Part shown: positions 25,060 to 32,510 of the stretch, piece after piece
How the letters are laid out: every line of letters begins with the position of its first letter
Numbering within the stretch: position 1 is the first letter of the stretch
Source of the DNA: Ramlibacter sp.
Lineage (GTDB): Bacteria; Pseudomonadota; Gammaproteobacteria; Burkholderiales; Burkholderiaceae_C
Direction: 5' to 3'
Assembly: GCA_019635435.1 (NCBI GenBank)
Contig: JAHBZM010000001.1
Span: forward strand, 186,001 to 250,000
DNA length: 64,000 nt
Notes under the pieces: generated by a model
Seen by the model: the letters and a program-made list of their open reading frames with translations, nothing else
Databases searched by the model: none
Told to the model about the DNA's origin: nothing
Translations under genes and position numbers: made by a program

Positions 25060-25851
25060 CTAACGTTCGAGCAAAGCGGGCGCCGTTTGACGGCTTCAAC
25101 TCCAAATGGCTACCAGCTCGGCGATTTTTGTGGCGACCACTGTCATGGAGTCTTCCGAGGTGTCCAAGCCGCTTCGCGAAGCGAGCATGGGGCTAACGTC
25201 GCGGAGCGCCGCGTATGTTGTACCGTGCACGATGGGCACCAGCCGGTTACCTTGCAGTAATGTCGATAGCTCCTTGTCGGCCACGCCCTCCCTCGGCAGG
25301 CGTGCGAGCAATGCGGGCGTCACCAGAACGAGTCCAATCTTCGAGGCCGCCAAGCCCTTGTCAATCGCGCGCATCATCGGAACGCCAAGGCCAAGGTCCT
25401 TCTCGCTGAACCAAACTTTGACGCCCGCCGCCTCTAGGAAGTCGTGGAGTTGCTTTGCGGCGCCTTGCCGGTCATCCCAGGCATGACATAAAAAGCAATC
25501 CCGAAGATCTGGCTTCGCCGCCGCTTGAACTTCAACAGCCTCGCGAACTGGCGTGAGTGACGCAACCTGAGCCGATGTGTAGGAGACGGTCGAACCGGCG
25601 CGTGACCACCGCGGCCTCGAGCCGCCGCTGCCGCTTGATCGTCCGCCTCCGCTGTAGCTGCTGCTGCCCGACGAGTAGGGGGAGGTGTAGCCACCACCGT
25701 AGCCATAGCTGCTGCGGTAGCCGCCGCGACTGCTGCATGCTGGGCAGTTGGCTGCAGCGCTCGACGAGCGATGACCATTTACTGGGGCTGTGCACTGAGC
25801 CATGAACTTCGACCTTTCGTAGCACCGCACGGCGGTGTTCTGATGCCTAAC
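25057..25851 (-). mobile_element. Probable integron-type gene cassette carrying a TIR gene
   Basis: On the minus strand a GTTAGGC core site (25851-25845) lies ~40 bp before the TIR gene start. A second GTTAG core (25062-25058) lies just after its stop, preceded by a GCTCGAAC L'-like box and an inner GCCGT/ACGGC hairpin, as in the right half of an attC site. The single gene almost fills the ~790-bp interval, as in cassettes. The left half of the attC (an RYYYAAC box) is not recognisable, so the cassette may be immobile. No integrase gene is in the window. Confidence 0.45.
25096..25803 (-). CDS. TIR-domain protein with N-terminal CPxC motif
   Basis: 235 residues from MAQCTAPVNGHRS. The first ~20 residues carry GHRSSSAAANCPAC, a motif with two Cys that may bind zinc. 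Residues ~25-70 are a Gly/Tyr/Ser-rich low-complexity linker. The TIR domain spans ~95-230: DCFLCHAWDDRQGAAKQLHD, then GVKVWFSEKDLGLGVPMMRA (the Glu in WFSE is where TIR NADases have their catalytic Glu) and KIGLVLVTPALLA. Bacterial TIR proteins often act in phage defence by cleaving NAD+, or signal to partners; none is adjacent. A defence role is inferred. The stop lies inside the attC-like sequence. Confidence 0.85.
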   Translation of the reverse strand: MAQCTAPVNGHRSSSAAANCPACSSRGGYRSSYGYGGGYTSPYSSGSSSYSGGGRSSGSGGSRPRWSRAGSTVSYTSAQVASLTPVREAVEVQAAAKPDLRDCFLCHAWDDRQGAAKQLHDFLEAAGVKVWFSEKDLGLGVPMMRAIDKGLAASKIGLVLVTPALLARLPREGVADKELSTLLQGNRLVPIVHGTTYAALRDVSPMLASRSGLDTSEDSMTVVATKIAELVAIWS

Positions 25852-26283
25852 GTAATTTCGACCACAAACCTGCGGTTTAGTCTGGCTCTGCAATATAGGC
25901 TGGGCATAGTGCCAATCCTAAGTGCTGTCACCGCATCTATCCGGCGGCATTCTAGGCAGCAACCAGCTACAGAGAATCCTCCAATCTGATGAGGAAGTCC
26001 ATGGCTCTGCGGTGGCGCCTAGACGCCCCGCAGGCGTGCCGGGTGGCCATGCCCGGGCGGAGCGGAGGATTCGCGCTGCGTACAGGCGCTTCGTATGCAA
26101 GCCATGGGTGCAGCGCCAGCCAAATTTGCGCGCTACAAGAACATCTGCGCGAGCACGTAGCGGAGAACGGGCATGGACGCCCGGTGCGCGGGCCTGCCAA
26201 GCGGCGTGTGGCGCTAGCTTTTGGGTTGGGGGCCCTTCGACAAGCTCAGGGCGAACGGGTGTGTGTGAACGGGTGAGCCCCCC
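25852..26283. other. Gene-free accessory stretch before pelG
   Basis: About 430 bp with lower coding signal than the flanks. Open frames here have no family resemblance and irregular codon use. It contains a short AT-rich segment near 25900, possible degraded coding sequence near 26000-26200, and the dispersed repeat at 26233-26258. Any pelG terminator should lie here, but no hairpin with a T-tract was seen. Confidence 0.45.
26233..26258. repeat. Dispersed TTCGACAAGCTCAGGGCGAA repeat
   Basis: The stretch around CCTTCGACAAGCTCAGGGCG is a short motif I recall from intergenic regions of many proteobacterial genomes. It has weak dyad character (CCTT...AGGG). Single copy in this window. Confidence 0.5.
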
Positions 26284-27654
26284 TCACTGCAGCATGAACG
26301 TCTCATACTCCAGCCGCGAAATCTTGCGCTCCATCACGCGCAGCGCCACCACCAGGGTGATGAGCAGCGCCAGCGCAAAGCCGTAGCCATAAAACGCCAC
26401 GCCCAGGCGCAGCGAGACCATGGACAGCGCCACGTTGAGCACGGCCAGCAGGGCCACGGTGGCCAGCACGGCGCGGCGCCGGTCGAGGTAGAAGAACACG
26501 TTCATCACGGCCAGCAGCGCCACCTGCAGGCTGGCGGCCACGGCGTCCACATAAAACAGCGGCAGATACAGCGCGCTGATGCCCAGCTTTTCAAAAATGG
26601 TGGGCGCAAACACCACCATCAGCAGCACCGACAGGGTCTGGATCTTGATGATGTCAAACAGGCCCTGGCGCACGGCAAACACCATGCCGTCGCGCATGCG
26701 GGCAATTTCTTCCAGCGAGCCGCCTTCGCGCACCGCGTTGTAGAACTTGTCGTACCACTCCACAAAGTCGGTTTCAAAGCGCACCAGGAACACCGCCATG
26801 CCGGGGATGATGCCCAGGTAGGCCAGGAACACGGGCATGTCGTAGATGACGCTGGCGCGCAGCGGGCCGATCACGGCGTTGCTGGTTTCGGGCGCGAACC
26901 AGAACACCATCTTGTCGGCCCAGATGGCAAAGTTGTAGAGCAGGCCCACGAGCATCAGCGTGGGCAGCATGGCGCCGGGCTGGAAGCAGTCAAACGCGAT
27001 CAGCTTCTCGGCCGGGAAGCTGCGCAGGATGATGAAAAACATGCCCACCAGCATCAGGAACTGCCCCACCACATAGCCCGCGAGCAGGCCCTCCAGCCCC
27101 CAGCCGCGCAGCAGCACGGCCAGCACCACCGAGATGCCATAGCCGCCGCCAAACAGCACCACGATGGTCTTGTAGAACTTGAGCCCGCTCATGAAGATGG
27201 TGGCCACCCAGATGTCGCACATGGTCACAAAGCCCGCCACCATGAGCATGCGGTAGACCGCGCTGGCGCCGCGGAACTCCAGAAACGCCAGCATCACCGC
27301 GAGCGTGCCCGCGCCCAGGTTGGTCACCAGCAGCACGCCCGCAAAGTTGGGCACGATGATGTCGCCCTGGCGCGCAAACAGCCGGTCCGACACCCAGCGC
27401 GTGAAGGCCAGCTGCACCACCCCGGTGAGGATCAGCGAGCCGGCAATCAGATAGGTCACCGACACCTGGAACTGCGTGATGAGCACGCTGGGCACCACGA
27501 TGTTGACCGACATCACGCCGATCACCACCAGCCCCACGATGGACAGCACCCAGGGCCCGGAGCTGATCAGCCCCGCATAGGCATAGGCCCGCACCAGCGC
27601 AAAGTAGCTGTCGCGCTGCAACAGCTTGCGCAGTTCAAAGCCAATGCCGGCCAT
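26284..27654 (-). CDS. pelG: Pel polysaccharide export membrane protein PelG
   Basis: 456 residues, about twelve transmembrane helices, starting MAGIGFELRKLLQRDSYFAL as in known PelG. The family belongs to the polysaccharide transporter branch of the MOP superfamily. In Pseudomonas aeruginosa PelG works with PelD, PelE and PelF to synthesise and move the GalNAc-rich Pel polymer across the inner membrane. The start overlaps the last base of pelF (27654), fitting translational coupling. It is the last gene of the operon. Confidence 0.94.
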   Translation of the reverse strand: MAGIGFELRKLLQRDSYFALVRAYAYAGLISSGPWVLSIVGLVVIGVMSVNIVVPSVLITQFQVSVTYLIAGSLILTGVVQLAFTRWVSDRLFARQGDIIVPNFAGVLLVTNLGAGTLAVMLAFLEFRGASAVYRMLMVAGFVTMCDIWVATIFMSGLKFYKTIVVLFGGGYGISVVLAVLLRGWGLEGLLAGYVVGQFLMLVGMFFIILRSFPAEKLIAFDCFQPGAMLPTLMLVGLLYNFAIWADKMVFWFAPETSNAVIGPLRASVIYDMPVFLAYLGIIPGMAVFLVRFETDFVEWYDKFYNAVREGGSLEEIARMRDGMVFAVRQGLFDIIKIQTLSVLLMVVFAPTIFEKLGISALYLPLFYVDAVAASLQVALLAVMNVFFYLDRRRAVLATVALLAVLNVALSMVSLRLGVAFYGYGFALALLITLVVALRVMERKISRLEYETFMLQ

Positions 27655-29243
27655 CAGCCCTCCAGCAGCAGGTCAACGCCGTCGCCCGCGGGCTCGGGCC
27701 GGTCGCGCACGGGTGGGAGCACCCGGCCCAGCGCTTCGTCATAGACGGCGCGGTAGCGCGAGAACATCACGGGGTGGGTGTAGTAGCGCTCCACGCGCGC
27801 AATGCCCGCCTGCGCCGCGCGGTGCCAGGCGGCTTCGTCGCCCAGCAGCTGCAGCGCCGCCTCGGCCAGCGCCTGCGGGTCGGCAATACCCACCACGGCG
27901 CCCGACGCGCCCAGCGCCTGGTCTTCATCGTCAAGCCCATAGACCAGCTGGCGGCATGAGCCCACGTCGGTGGTCACGGTGGGCACGCCCGCGGCGTAGC
28001 CCTCCAGGATGACCAGCGGCAGTGCCTCGCTGATCGAACTCAGCACCACCAGGCCAATCTGCGGCAGCAGGTCGGTGAGCTTCTGGAAGCCCAGAAACTT
28101 CACGTTGTCATTCAGGCCCAGGCTGGCCACCAGGTCCTTGCACTCGGCCGCGTAGTCGGGGCTTTCTTCCTCGGGGCCGGCGATCCAGGCCTGCACCTCG
28201 GGGAAGCGGTTGGCCATGATGCGGGTGGCGCGGATGTAGGTCTTGATGTCCTTGATGGGCACCACGCGGCCAATCAGGCACATGATGCGCGGCACCTCGG
28301 CCGGCCGCTGGGCACGCAGCGCGCCAAAGCGCACCACGTCAATGCCGTTGGGGATGTTGCTGGTGCGCGCGGCGTCGGCGCCGTCCTGTACCTGGCGCAG
28401 ACGGTTGGCCTCGTACAGCGCAATGATCTGGTCGCTGGCGTCGTAGCACATGCGGCCCAGCGCCTCGAAGAAGCGGATCCACATGGTGCGGAAATAGCCG
28501 GCCTGCGTGGCGTCGCGCTGCAACAGCGTGCGGTTGTCGGCAATCCAGCGCGCGGCATACAGGTCAATGCGGCGCTCCTTGGTGTAGATGCCGTGCTCGC
28601 TCAGGATCAGGTGGCGGCCCCAGCGCCGCTTGAGCAGCGCCCCCAGAAAGCCCGCGTAGCCGGTGGACACCGAGTGGTAGCAGCCCACGGCGGGAAAGTT
28701 CTCCACAATGGCCGACAGCACCCAGATGGGCGTGTGCATGGTGCGCACCGTCCAGAAGTAATCCACAAAGCTCGGGTCGGTGCAGCGCTCGCGGTATTGC
28801 TCGGTGATGTAGTTCCAGCTGGCCTCGGTGTAGAGGAACTGCGAGCGGTCCATGCGGCCCTGCAGCTCGCCGGTCAGGGTGCCCAGCACCTCGCCACCGC
28901 GCTCCGCCAGGCCCTGCGGGTTGCGGAAATATTCGTGCAGCTCGCGGTTGAGGTCGAACATGGGCCCGTCGCCGCGCTGCGGCGTGACCGGCGGTGTGCC
29001 GGTGGACTCATAAAGGTAGTGCTCTTCCAGATGCACCACATTGGCCGGCAGCTCGAACTTCTTCGCGCCATAGTCCTGGCGGCGCGAGCCCAGAAAGCAG
29101 ATGGCAAAGGTCAGGTCGGGAAAGCCGTTGATGATCTGGTGCACCCAGCTCGACACACCGCCCGATACATAGGGGTAGGTACCTTCGAGCAGCAGGCCCA
29201 CATCGGCGACCTGAGGGCGCGGCGCAAGCGCCTTGTCAGACAT
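27654..29243 (-). CDS. pelF: Pel glycosyltransferase PelF
   Basis: 529 residues from MSDKALAPRPQVADVGLLLEG. GT-B fold, GT4 family: GTYPYVSGGVSSWVHQII near residue 20, then the acceptor-side HYLYES. The donor site is SSISEALPLVILEGYAAGVP near residue 410 (EX7E). Cytosolic glycosyltransferase thought to polymerise Pel from a UDP-sugar. A longer open frame upstream adds 16 residues that are not family-like; the ATG at 29243 overlaps the pelE stop by 8 bp. Confidence 0.95.
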   Translation of the reverse strand: MSDKALAPRPQVADVGLLLEGTYPYVSGGVSSWVHQIINGFPDLTFAICFLGSRRQDYGAKKFELPANVVHLEEHYLYESTGTPPVTPQRGDGPMFDLNRELHEYFRNPQGLAERGGEVLGTLTGELQGRMDRSQFLYTEASWNYITEQYRERCTDPSFVDYFWTVRTMHTPIWVLSAIVENFPAVGCYHSVSTGYAGFLGALLKRRWGRHLILSEHGIYTKERRIDLYAARWIADNRTLLQRDATQAGYFRTMWIRFFEALGRMCYDASDQIIALYEANRLRQVQDGADAARTSNIPNGIDVVRFGALRAQRPAEVPRIMCLIGRVVPIKDIKTYIRATRIMANRFPEVQAWIAGPEEESPDYAAECKDLVASLGLNDNVKFLGFQKLTDLLPQIGLVVLSSISEALPLVILEGYAAGVPTVTTDVGSCRQLVYGLDDEDQALGASGAVVGIADPQALAEAALQLLGDEAAWHRAAQAGIARVERYYTHPVMFSRYRAVYDEALGRVLPPVRDRPEPAGDGVDLLLEG

Positions 29244-30333
29244 GCAGGTCCACCCCGGCCACCTGGCGCGTGCGCCAGAACGCGGCCACACCGCGCAGGT
29301 TGTGCGGCAGCTGCGCGCTGTCGGGCAGGCGGCCCATGTACTTGCGCACGCCGTCCAGGTCGCCGCGCAGCCAGGCGATCTGGGCCATCAGCGGCCACAC
29401 GGTCTGCGGCGGCATCCTGACCTTGCGCGCGAGCTGCAGCGCCCGGCCCGCGGCCTCAAGCTGGTCCAGCTCGATCAGCACGCGCGCATAGAGCTGCCAG
29501 GTGCTGGGCGCGTAGGCGTCCAGCGCCAGCACGTCCTCGCACAGTTTCTGGGCCTGGGCCAGCGCAAAGCGGCGCAGGTCGCCGCGCGCCAGCCCGGTGT
29601 CGGCCTGCTGCCAGTGCAGCTCGGCCAGGCGGCGCAGCGCGTTGACCAGCGGTGCGCGCTCGTCGCCCTCGCGGGCCTCGGCCAGGCTCTGGCTGGCGCG
29701 CTGGATCTGCAGCGTGAGGTCTTTCTCCCAGGCATCGACCATGCTGTAGGCCAGCAGGCGGATGTCTTCCGACGGGTCGGCCAGCAGGCCCTGCAGCAAG
29801 GGCACGGCGGCCTTGGGCCGCATGGTCTGCAAGGCCACCAGCACGCGCAGCCGCGTTTCCAGCGGCAGCGACGGGTCCTTGAGGATGCGCCGCGCATCGC
29901 CCGCGCGCAGGTCGCTGCGCTCGGTGGCCTCGCGCTGCACCTCCGAGAACTCGGGCATGTGCACCGCCACGAAGCGTTCGGTGCGCAGGATCTTGGGGTA
30001 GCGCCGCGCCACCTGCACCGCCAGCACCGTGGCCAGCACCCCCAGCACCGGAATGAAAAATGACAGGCAGTACAGCAGCGCATAGGCCGGGCCGGCCGGC
30101 GAGCGGTGGCTGGGCGGCAGCATGGCCCAGGCCAGCCAGGCCGACACGGCGCTGGCCACGCCATGCAGCGCGAAGTAGGCGGCCAGGCTGTCAAAAGCCA
30201 TGGGCCGGTCCAGCAGCACCAGCGACGACAGCTCGGCCACCAGCGCCAGCGCCACGCGCAGCCAGGCCCCCACCAGCGAGAGCCGCTGCGGCGGGGGCGG
30301 CGCGCCGATGGCGGGGGCTTCGTCGTCGCGCAT
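29236..30333 (-). CDS. pelE: Pel biosynthesis protein PelE
   Basis: 365 residues. Two hydrophobic segments near residues 25-75 and one near 90-110 (LLYCLSFFIPVLGVLATVLAV) are followed by a long helical region with TPR-like repeats (residues ~170-340). That layout, and the position between pelD and pelF, identify PelE, an inner-membrane scaffold of the synthase complex. Sequence conservation of PelE is low, so the context weighs strongly. Stop and start codons overlap both neighbours. Confidence 0.88.
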   Translation of the reverse strand: MRDDEAPAIGAPPPPQRLSLVGAWLRVALALVAELSSLVLLDRPMAFDSLAAYFALHGVASAVSAWLAWAMLPPSHRSPAGPAYALLYCLSFFIPVLGVLATVLAVQVARRYPKILRTERFVAVHMPEFSEVQREATERSDLRAGDARRILKDPSLPLETRLRVLVALQTMRPKAAVPLLQGLLADPSEDIRLLAYSMVDAWEKDLTLQIQRASQSLAEAREGDERAPLVNALRRLAELHWQQADTGLARGDLRRFALAQAQKLCEDVLALDAYAPSTWQLYARVLIELDQLEAAGRALQLARKVRMPPQTVWPLMAQIAWLRGDLDGVRKYMGRLPDSAQLPHNLRGVAAFWRTRQVAGVDLHV

Positions 30334-31961
30334 CAGGTGCTCTCCACCAGCCAGCGCAGCCGTGCAAAGCCCTGCTCGCGGCCCAGCGCGAAATCAAACG
30401 CGCTGAGCTGCTGCGGGCCCATCTCGCCAAAGCGCTGGGTGATGCCGTCCAGCAGCCGCTGCTTGTACACCCGCATGGCGGCCGCGTCCGAGAACGGCGC
30501 CAGTGCAATCACGCAGGGCGCGCCGCGCTGGCGCGTCGCATCCAGCGGCCAGCGCCAGGCGGTTTCGCCGCGGCTGTGCAGCTCCATGAGTTCGGCCAGG
30601 ATCTCGGCCCCGCGCGGATGCTCGGCGCGCCAGACCACGCAGCGGCTTTCCAGCCCGTAGTCGGTGCGCAGCCGCGTGAGCCAGCCAAACTCGCCGGCCA
30701 GGCCACGCGGCGCCTCGGGCCAGATCGACAGCAGCTCGCCCGCGCTGACCGACAGGCGCAGGTAGTCGGCGTAGCTTTCCAGCAGCACGGCAATGGTCTG
30801 CAGGTTGTCGGCGGTGAGCGCGGTGAAGGGCATGTTGCTGATCACCATCAGGCCAAAGGGCTGGCGTTCGGTGCTGACCAGGGGCGTGGCGGCGATCAGG
30901 GCCGAGCGCCGCACCTTCTCCAGCAGCGCGTCCTGCAGGTGCACCTGGTGGCCGGTTTCCAGCGCGCGCAGCACCATGGGGTCGTCGGGCTTCGGGTCGG
31001 TCAGCCGGCCCACCACGGCCACGCGTTCCAGCGTCAGCACCGGCTCCATGCGCACCGAGTAGATGGCGGCCGACTCCACGCGGCAGTGGTGCACCACAAA
31101 GTCCAGCATCATCTGCGCGCCCGGCAGGCCGCTGAGGTCGCCGGGGTTGTCGCGGGTGTAGCGGTCCATGAGCACGCGCAGGTCGATCAGGGCCTCGCGC
31201 AGGGTGCCAGGGCGGTCCACCATTTCGTACTCGAGCTCGTCGTGCGAGAGCTTGACCAGGTAAAGCCGGCGCGTGAGCCGCTCGACCTTGTCGTTGAGGA
31301 AACCCAGGCTCTCCTGCAGCCGGATCACGCGCAGCCGCCAGTAGCTGCCAAACTCGCCCGCAATCAGCAGCGTGATCGCGCCCCCCAGAAAGTACAGCCG
31401 CGGAAACGGCATGCCCGGCTGCAGCACCGCCCAGGCGCCAAGCAGGCCAAACGACGCGGCCGCACCGTAGCCCACGCCGTAGCGCAGCGCGATCAGCCAC
31501 GGCCCGAGCCAGGGCCAGGGAAAGCCTTCGTTGATGTAGAACGGGTTGTCGGGCCGGCTGATCCAGGCCAGGTAGATGAACAGGGCCGGCCACAGCGCGG
31601 TTTCGGCCACGCGCGAGAACACGCCCGGGTGGTGCCGGATCCAGCGGCGCAGCACCAGGCGCAGCAGGGCCGAGAGCCGCCGCACCACGACCCAGGCCAT
31701 CCACAGCGGGCGCAGCAGGCGCCAGGCGCGGCTACCGCCCTGCGGGCCCACGGGCTCGCGCAGGGCCTCCAGCATGTCCTGCATCGAGGCCGAGTAATCG
31801 GAATGCAGCGTGTCCTTGGGCAGCTCGGGGGCCGGGGCGCCGCGCGCCGCGCGCATGGCCACCAGCGCGGCCGGCGTGCTGTCGGCGCCCCCGTCCGGCG
31901 CGGGCGGCCCGGAGGGCGCGCCCGCTTCAGCGGGCGGGTGCGGTTCGGCTGGCTTGCTCAA
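30333..31961 (-). CDS. pelD: Pel c-di-GMP receptor PelD
   Basis: 542 residues. A Pro/Ala-rich N-terminus precedes four transmembrane helices (residues ~110-210), a short coiled region (RLQESLGFLNDKVERLTRR), a GAF domain (~250-390) and a degenerate GGDEF domain (~400-530). This is the PelD layout; P. aeruginosa PelD binds c-di-GMP at an inhibitory-site motif and activates Pel synthesis. The segment TRLRTDYGLESRCVVWR lies where the binding arginines would be, but I cannot confirm an exact RxxD. The N-terminal extension is longer than in P. aeruginosa (455 residues). Overlaps pelC by 35 bp. Confidence 0.9.
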   Translation of the reverse strand: MSKPAEPHPPAEAGAPSGPPAPDGGADSTPAALVAMRAARGAPAPELPKDTLHSDYSASMQDMLEALREPVGPQGGSRAWRLLRPLWMAWVVVRRLSALLRLVLRRWIRHHPGVFSRVAETALWPALFIYLAWISRPDNPFYINEGFPWPWLGPWLIALRYGVGYGAAASFGLLGAWAVLQPGMPFPRLYFLGGAITLLIAGEFGSYWRLRVIRLQESLGFLNDKVERLTRRLYLVKLSHDELEYEMVDRPGTLREALIDLRVLMDRYTRDNPGDLSGLPGAQMMLDFVVHHCRVESAAIYSVRMEPVLTLERVAVVGRLTDPKPDDPMVLRALETGHQVHLQDALLEKVRRSALIAATPLVSTERQPFGLMVISNMPFTALTADNLQTIAVLLESYADYLRLSVSAGELLSIWPEAPRGLAGEFGWLTRLRTDYGLESRCVVWRAEHPRGAEILAELMELHSRGETAWRWPLDATRQRGAPCVIALAPFSDAAAMRVYKQRLLDGITQRFGEMGPQQLSAFDFALGREQGFARLRWLVEST

Positions 31962-32505
31962 CGCGGATTCCAGACACCAGTTCGGCCGCCAGTTGCTGGC
32001 CCACGGCGGCCAGCGCCTGGCGGCTGCCGCCGGTGCGGCCGCCGGCCGATGAATAGACCACCTGGTCGGTGGACAGGTCCTTGACCTGCAGCATCAGCCC
32101 CACGGCGGGCTCGCCGTCCACGCCCACCTTGTAGCGCCACTCGTTGACGGCGCCGCTGACCACATAGCGCACGCCCTGGGTGCGGGCCCATTTCTCGGCC
32201 TCGGCCTGGGCCTTGCGCTCGCCGGGCTCGAACAGGGTCTCGGGGTTCAACGCGGGCGGGTACAGCACCAGCTGTCGCAGCCCGGCCTGGCGCAGCGCGG
32301 GCTCCAGCAGCGCCTCCACGCGCAGGCCGGCCTGCGGCACATCGGTGTAGTTGGCCACGGGCAGCAGCGCCACCTTGTCGCCCGCGGCAATGGCCTGCGC
32401 CATGACCGAGCGGCCGCTGCTGCCGTTGCCCCCGGGGCTGAGCACGCCGCAGCCGGCCAGCAGCGCGGCACCGAGCACGAGGGGGATCAAGCGGAAGTTG
32501 TTCAT
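31927..32505 (-). CDS. pelC: Pel outer-membrane lipoprotein PelC
   Basis: 192 residues from ATG at 32505 (a GTG at 32514 overlapping the pelB stop is possible). The signal ends LLAGC with the lipidated Cys at residue 19. The mature part shows KVALLPVANYTDVPQAGLRVE and GVRYVVSGAVNEWRYKVG. PelC forms a dodecameric ring at the periplasmic face of the outer membrane that funnels Pel towards PelB. The 3' end overlaps pelD by 35 bp. Confidence 0.92.
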   Translation of the reverse strand: MNNFRLIPLVLGAALLAGCGVLSPGGNGSSGRSVMAQAIAAGDKVALLPVANYTDVPQAGLRVEALLEPALRQAGLRQLVLYPPALNPETLFEPGERKAQAEAEKWARTQGVRYVVSGAVNEWRYKVGVDGEPAVGLMLQVKDLSTDQVVYSSAGGRTGGSRQALAAVGQQLAAELVSGIRVEQASRTAPAR

Positions 32506-32510
32506 GGGGG

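Noticed and set aside
25967..26276. Small ORFs between the TIR gene and pelG
   Set aside because: Overlapping frames on both strands, no start-site signals, no family resemblance and irregular composition.
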